Part shown: piece by piece, positions 63,501 through 64,000 of the stretch
Numbering within the stretch: position 1 is the first letter of the stretch
Layout of the letters: the number at the start of each line of letters is the position of its first letter
From: Taibaiella chishuiensis
GTDB taxonomy: Bacteria; Bacteroidota; Bacteroidia; Chitinophagales; Chitinophagaceae
NCBI RefSeq assembly: GCF_003014535.1
Contig: NZ_PYGD01000001.1
Coordinates: 806,001-870,000, forward strand
Direction of reading: 5' to 3'
DNA: 64,000 nt
Translations under genes and position numbers: made by a program
The notes under the pieces: generated by a model
The model's input: only the letters and a program-made list of their open reading frames with translations
Told to the model about the DNA's origin: nothing
Database searches by the model: none

Positions 63501-64000
63501 CAGCGCGGCTATTGCGGCATAACGTTCCCGGGTTACGAGATCGGCCGGCGGCTCCTGTTCGAGATAGCGTTCGTAGGTGGCTTTCAGGTCGGCGATCATA
63601 TTCTTTTTATCGCCCTGGCTATCGTGTATGAGGCAGCACATATCGTGCAGGCCACGGCTCTGCAGGCGGTGGTACACCACTTCTACCGCCGCCATTTTTT
63701 CGCATACGAACAATACCTTTTTGCCATTGGCAATAAAGTCGGCGACCAGGTTGGTAATGGTCTGCGATTTGCCTGTGCCCGGCGGGCCCTGGATGATATA
63801 ACTTTTATGGCCGCGCGAACGTACCACGGAATGAAGCTGCGTAGGGTCGGCAGGCACAACGGTATACTGCTGGGAAAGCCCGGTGCCGTTCAGGGGTTTG
63901 TCTTCGGCTATTTTCCGTACTTCTTCAGAAAACAGCTGGTCGAAGATGTGTTGCCCGGCGCCGGTTTCGAGGGCTTCGTTATAATCGCGTACCAGCGACA
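60594..64000 (-). CDS. Large superfamily 1 helicase with nuclease-like C-terminus (partial)
   Basis: Leftward gene whose N-terminus lies beyond the right edge; the frame stays open to 64000. The visible 1135 residues begin with AAA/helicase motif I GPPGTGKSQTI, followed by a long coiled-coil insertion. Then come motif II FDEASQITLEEG, motif III GDEMQMPPTNFF, motif V VQGEERDIIII and motif VI NVIFSRAKNHVVVV, an Upf1/Dna2-like set. The last 110 residues resemble the REase-like MTES_1575 domain fused to such helicases (LLVCSQIAAFLQEQGWLV, RSFGWKVQRVQTRDW). The expected Asp and Glu there appear as CSLAV and GILLDD, so nuclease activity is doubtful. It could be a repair or defence protein. Confidence 0.82.
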   Translation of the reverse strand, partial: SLVRDYNEALETGAGQHIFDQLFSEEVRKIAEDKPLNGTGLSQQYTVVPADPTQLHSVVRSRGHKSYIIQGPPGTGKSQTITNLVADFIANGKKVLFVCEKMAAVEVVYHRLQSRGLHDMCCLIHDSQGDKKNMIADLKATYERYLEQEPPADLVTRERYAAIAALQADLGLLEELHHFAGHAFETAGKPVYQLWNRLLQLKEALSATTEHPLNMPLLPAYKAWLDSGDMIRKLTTQLQQDGPYATLAQHPARHFNTAATRIRRLTLSEVGLKLQQLAALLEGLCATGADIPALELSALKQIIGEAEQLQLFAQNDNLRLLDEKDSQSRELNSRIRQLGQLRKKLEEARQQNQAWTARLPEQELKTALEQVERLEHSFFKFLSGTWRRVKKVIRSHYNFSAHQVPPAYSTVLKNLLEEYRLQHEYTGAETDTLERFGLQDLEADWARITAFRARQDEQSRQRIKTWKEHPDLVLRLGSKAQPLAEAEQILSYTWTGQQDTILETLQQQVQALIGNLGQLPALLHYLEQLDLADPELQRIVRGQAITPDDLELLLLENTLQQLYRQYAATEKLTTQLVDELTANIESRYQDLLGINARYIRAHHRAAFREKLLLTEKSAAVLTPEEKELKKIYNNGRRVLEHEFGKTRRYKSIRELADGDTGTVLREIKPVWLMSPLSVSDALPLANTYFDVVIFDEASQITLEEGIPPMFRAGKSIIVGDEMQMPPTNFFNTGNADPDDLNLPEAGAAEEPISLDADSLLTQGARKLEHVMLGWHYRSRNESLISYSNAAFYKGELLTIPDRKMFATARPEIIVHDPAEAQLEAVFERSISYHYLPKGLYDERKNAEEAAYIATLVRSLLLRQSGNTIGIVAFSMEQQGQIEDALYRLQQEDPQFDTLVEQEYQRTDEGHFTGLFVKNLENVQGEERDIIIISTCYGYNAQGKMYMNFGPINRKGGEKRLNVIFSRAKNHVVVVSSIKHTDIKNQYNEGARYFARYLQYAEHISNGAVEQAAQVLNSLHNTKHQAIDGEAEQLLVCSQIAAFLQEQGWLVSAGVGQSMFKCSLAVRKEGDQEFRLGILLDDARHYSNSNVLEQYVQRPAVMRSFGWKVQRVQTRDWIYRQDAVKKLLLQALAAG

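Overview
The window is chromosomal DNA of a Bacteroidota bacterium, most likely in or near the Chitinophagaceae. Several points support this. Six proteins carry type IX secretion (T9SS) C-terminal sorting domains, two of them of the type B (CHU_C) kind. GldG, the Bacteroidota-type SufBCD, GGGP-synthase, FecI/FecR and STN proteins, a TonB receptor/DUF4249 pair and a DUF6029-like protein are all present. Starts rarely have a Shine-Dalgarno sequence, and several genes are preceded by the Bacteroidota promoter pattern TTG-N19/21-TAnnTTTG. No phage, transposase, integrase, CRISPR array, rRNA or tRNA was seen.

Layout. 1-12.7 kb: a partial DUF6029-like outer-membrane protein, a TlpA-like thioredoxin, DUF1634, gpsA, a short MutS-like ATPase, hpt, two secreted proteins, a prolyl oligopeptidase, an unknown secreted protein, fabG and fabH. 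12.7-14.2 kb: a gene-free array of about 230-bp and 150-bp units carrying inverted copies of a REP-like sequence. 14.2-26.4 kb: a LuxR-type response regulator and TPR histidine kinase, divergent from three very large T9SS surface proteins; two TACTCT-type inverted repeats lie in the divergent gap. 26.4-30.1 kb: sufB-sufC-sufD. 30.4-31.0 kb: two small Cys-rich peptides with double-glycine leaders that look like class I lanthipeptide precursors, with no modification enzyme in the window. 31-36 kb: ribonuclease G, a 31-residue AURKAIP1/COX24-type protein, a TPR protein, an intergenic repeat region, a GGGP-synthase family protein and mscL. 36.3-42.1 kb: ECF sigma factor, FecR, an STN/carboxypeptidase-like protein whose C-terminal half is surface repeats rather than a TonB barrel, a second surface-repeat protein and a DUF2807 lipoprotein. 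42.6-43.7 kb: gene-poor repeat-like DNA. 43.7-52.9 kb: murB, TonB receptor plus DUF4249 lipoprotein, and a leftward cluster trhO-HAD-gldG-kynA. 53-64 kb: two T9SS-sorted proteins (one a secreted thioredoxin), a TPR lipoprotein, a Pro/Ala/Glu-rich protein overlapping waaA tail to tail, a PhnP-like hydrolase with a small conserved protein, an outer-membrane barrel, and a truncated superfamily 1 helicase with a nuclease-like C-terminus.

How it fits together. Most of the window is core metabolism (phospholipid, fatty acid, purine salvage, peptidoglycan, LPS and Fe-S assembly) mixed with cell-surface systems. The most distinctive items are the orphan lanthipeptide precursor pair, the sigma/FecR/STN/surface-repeat locus, the two-component system facing a giant T9SS gene cluster across paired inverted repeats, and the 1.5-kb repeat array. 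All functions are inferred from reading the sequence; no database search was run.
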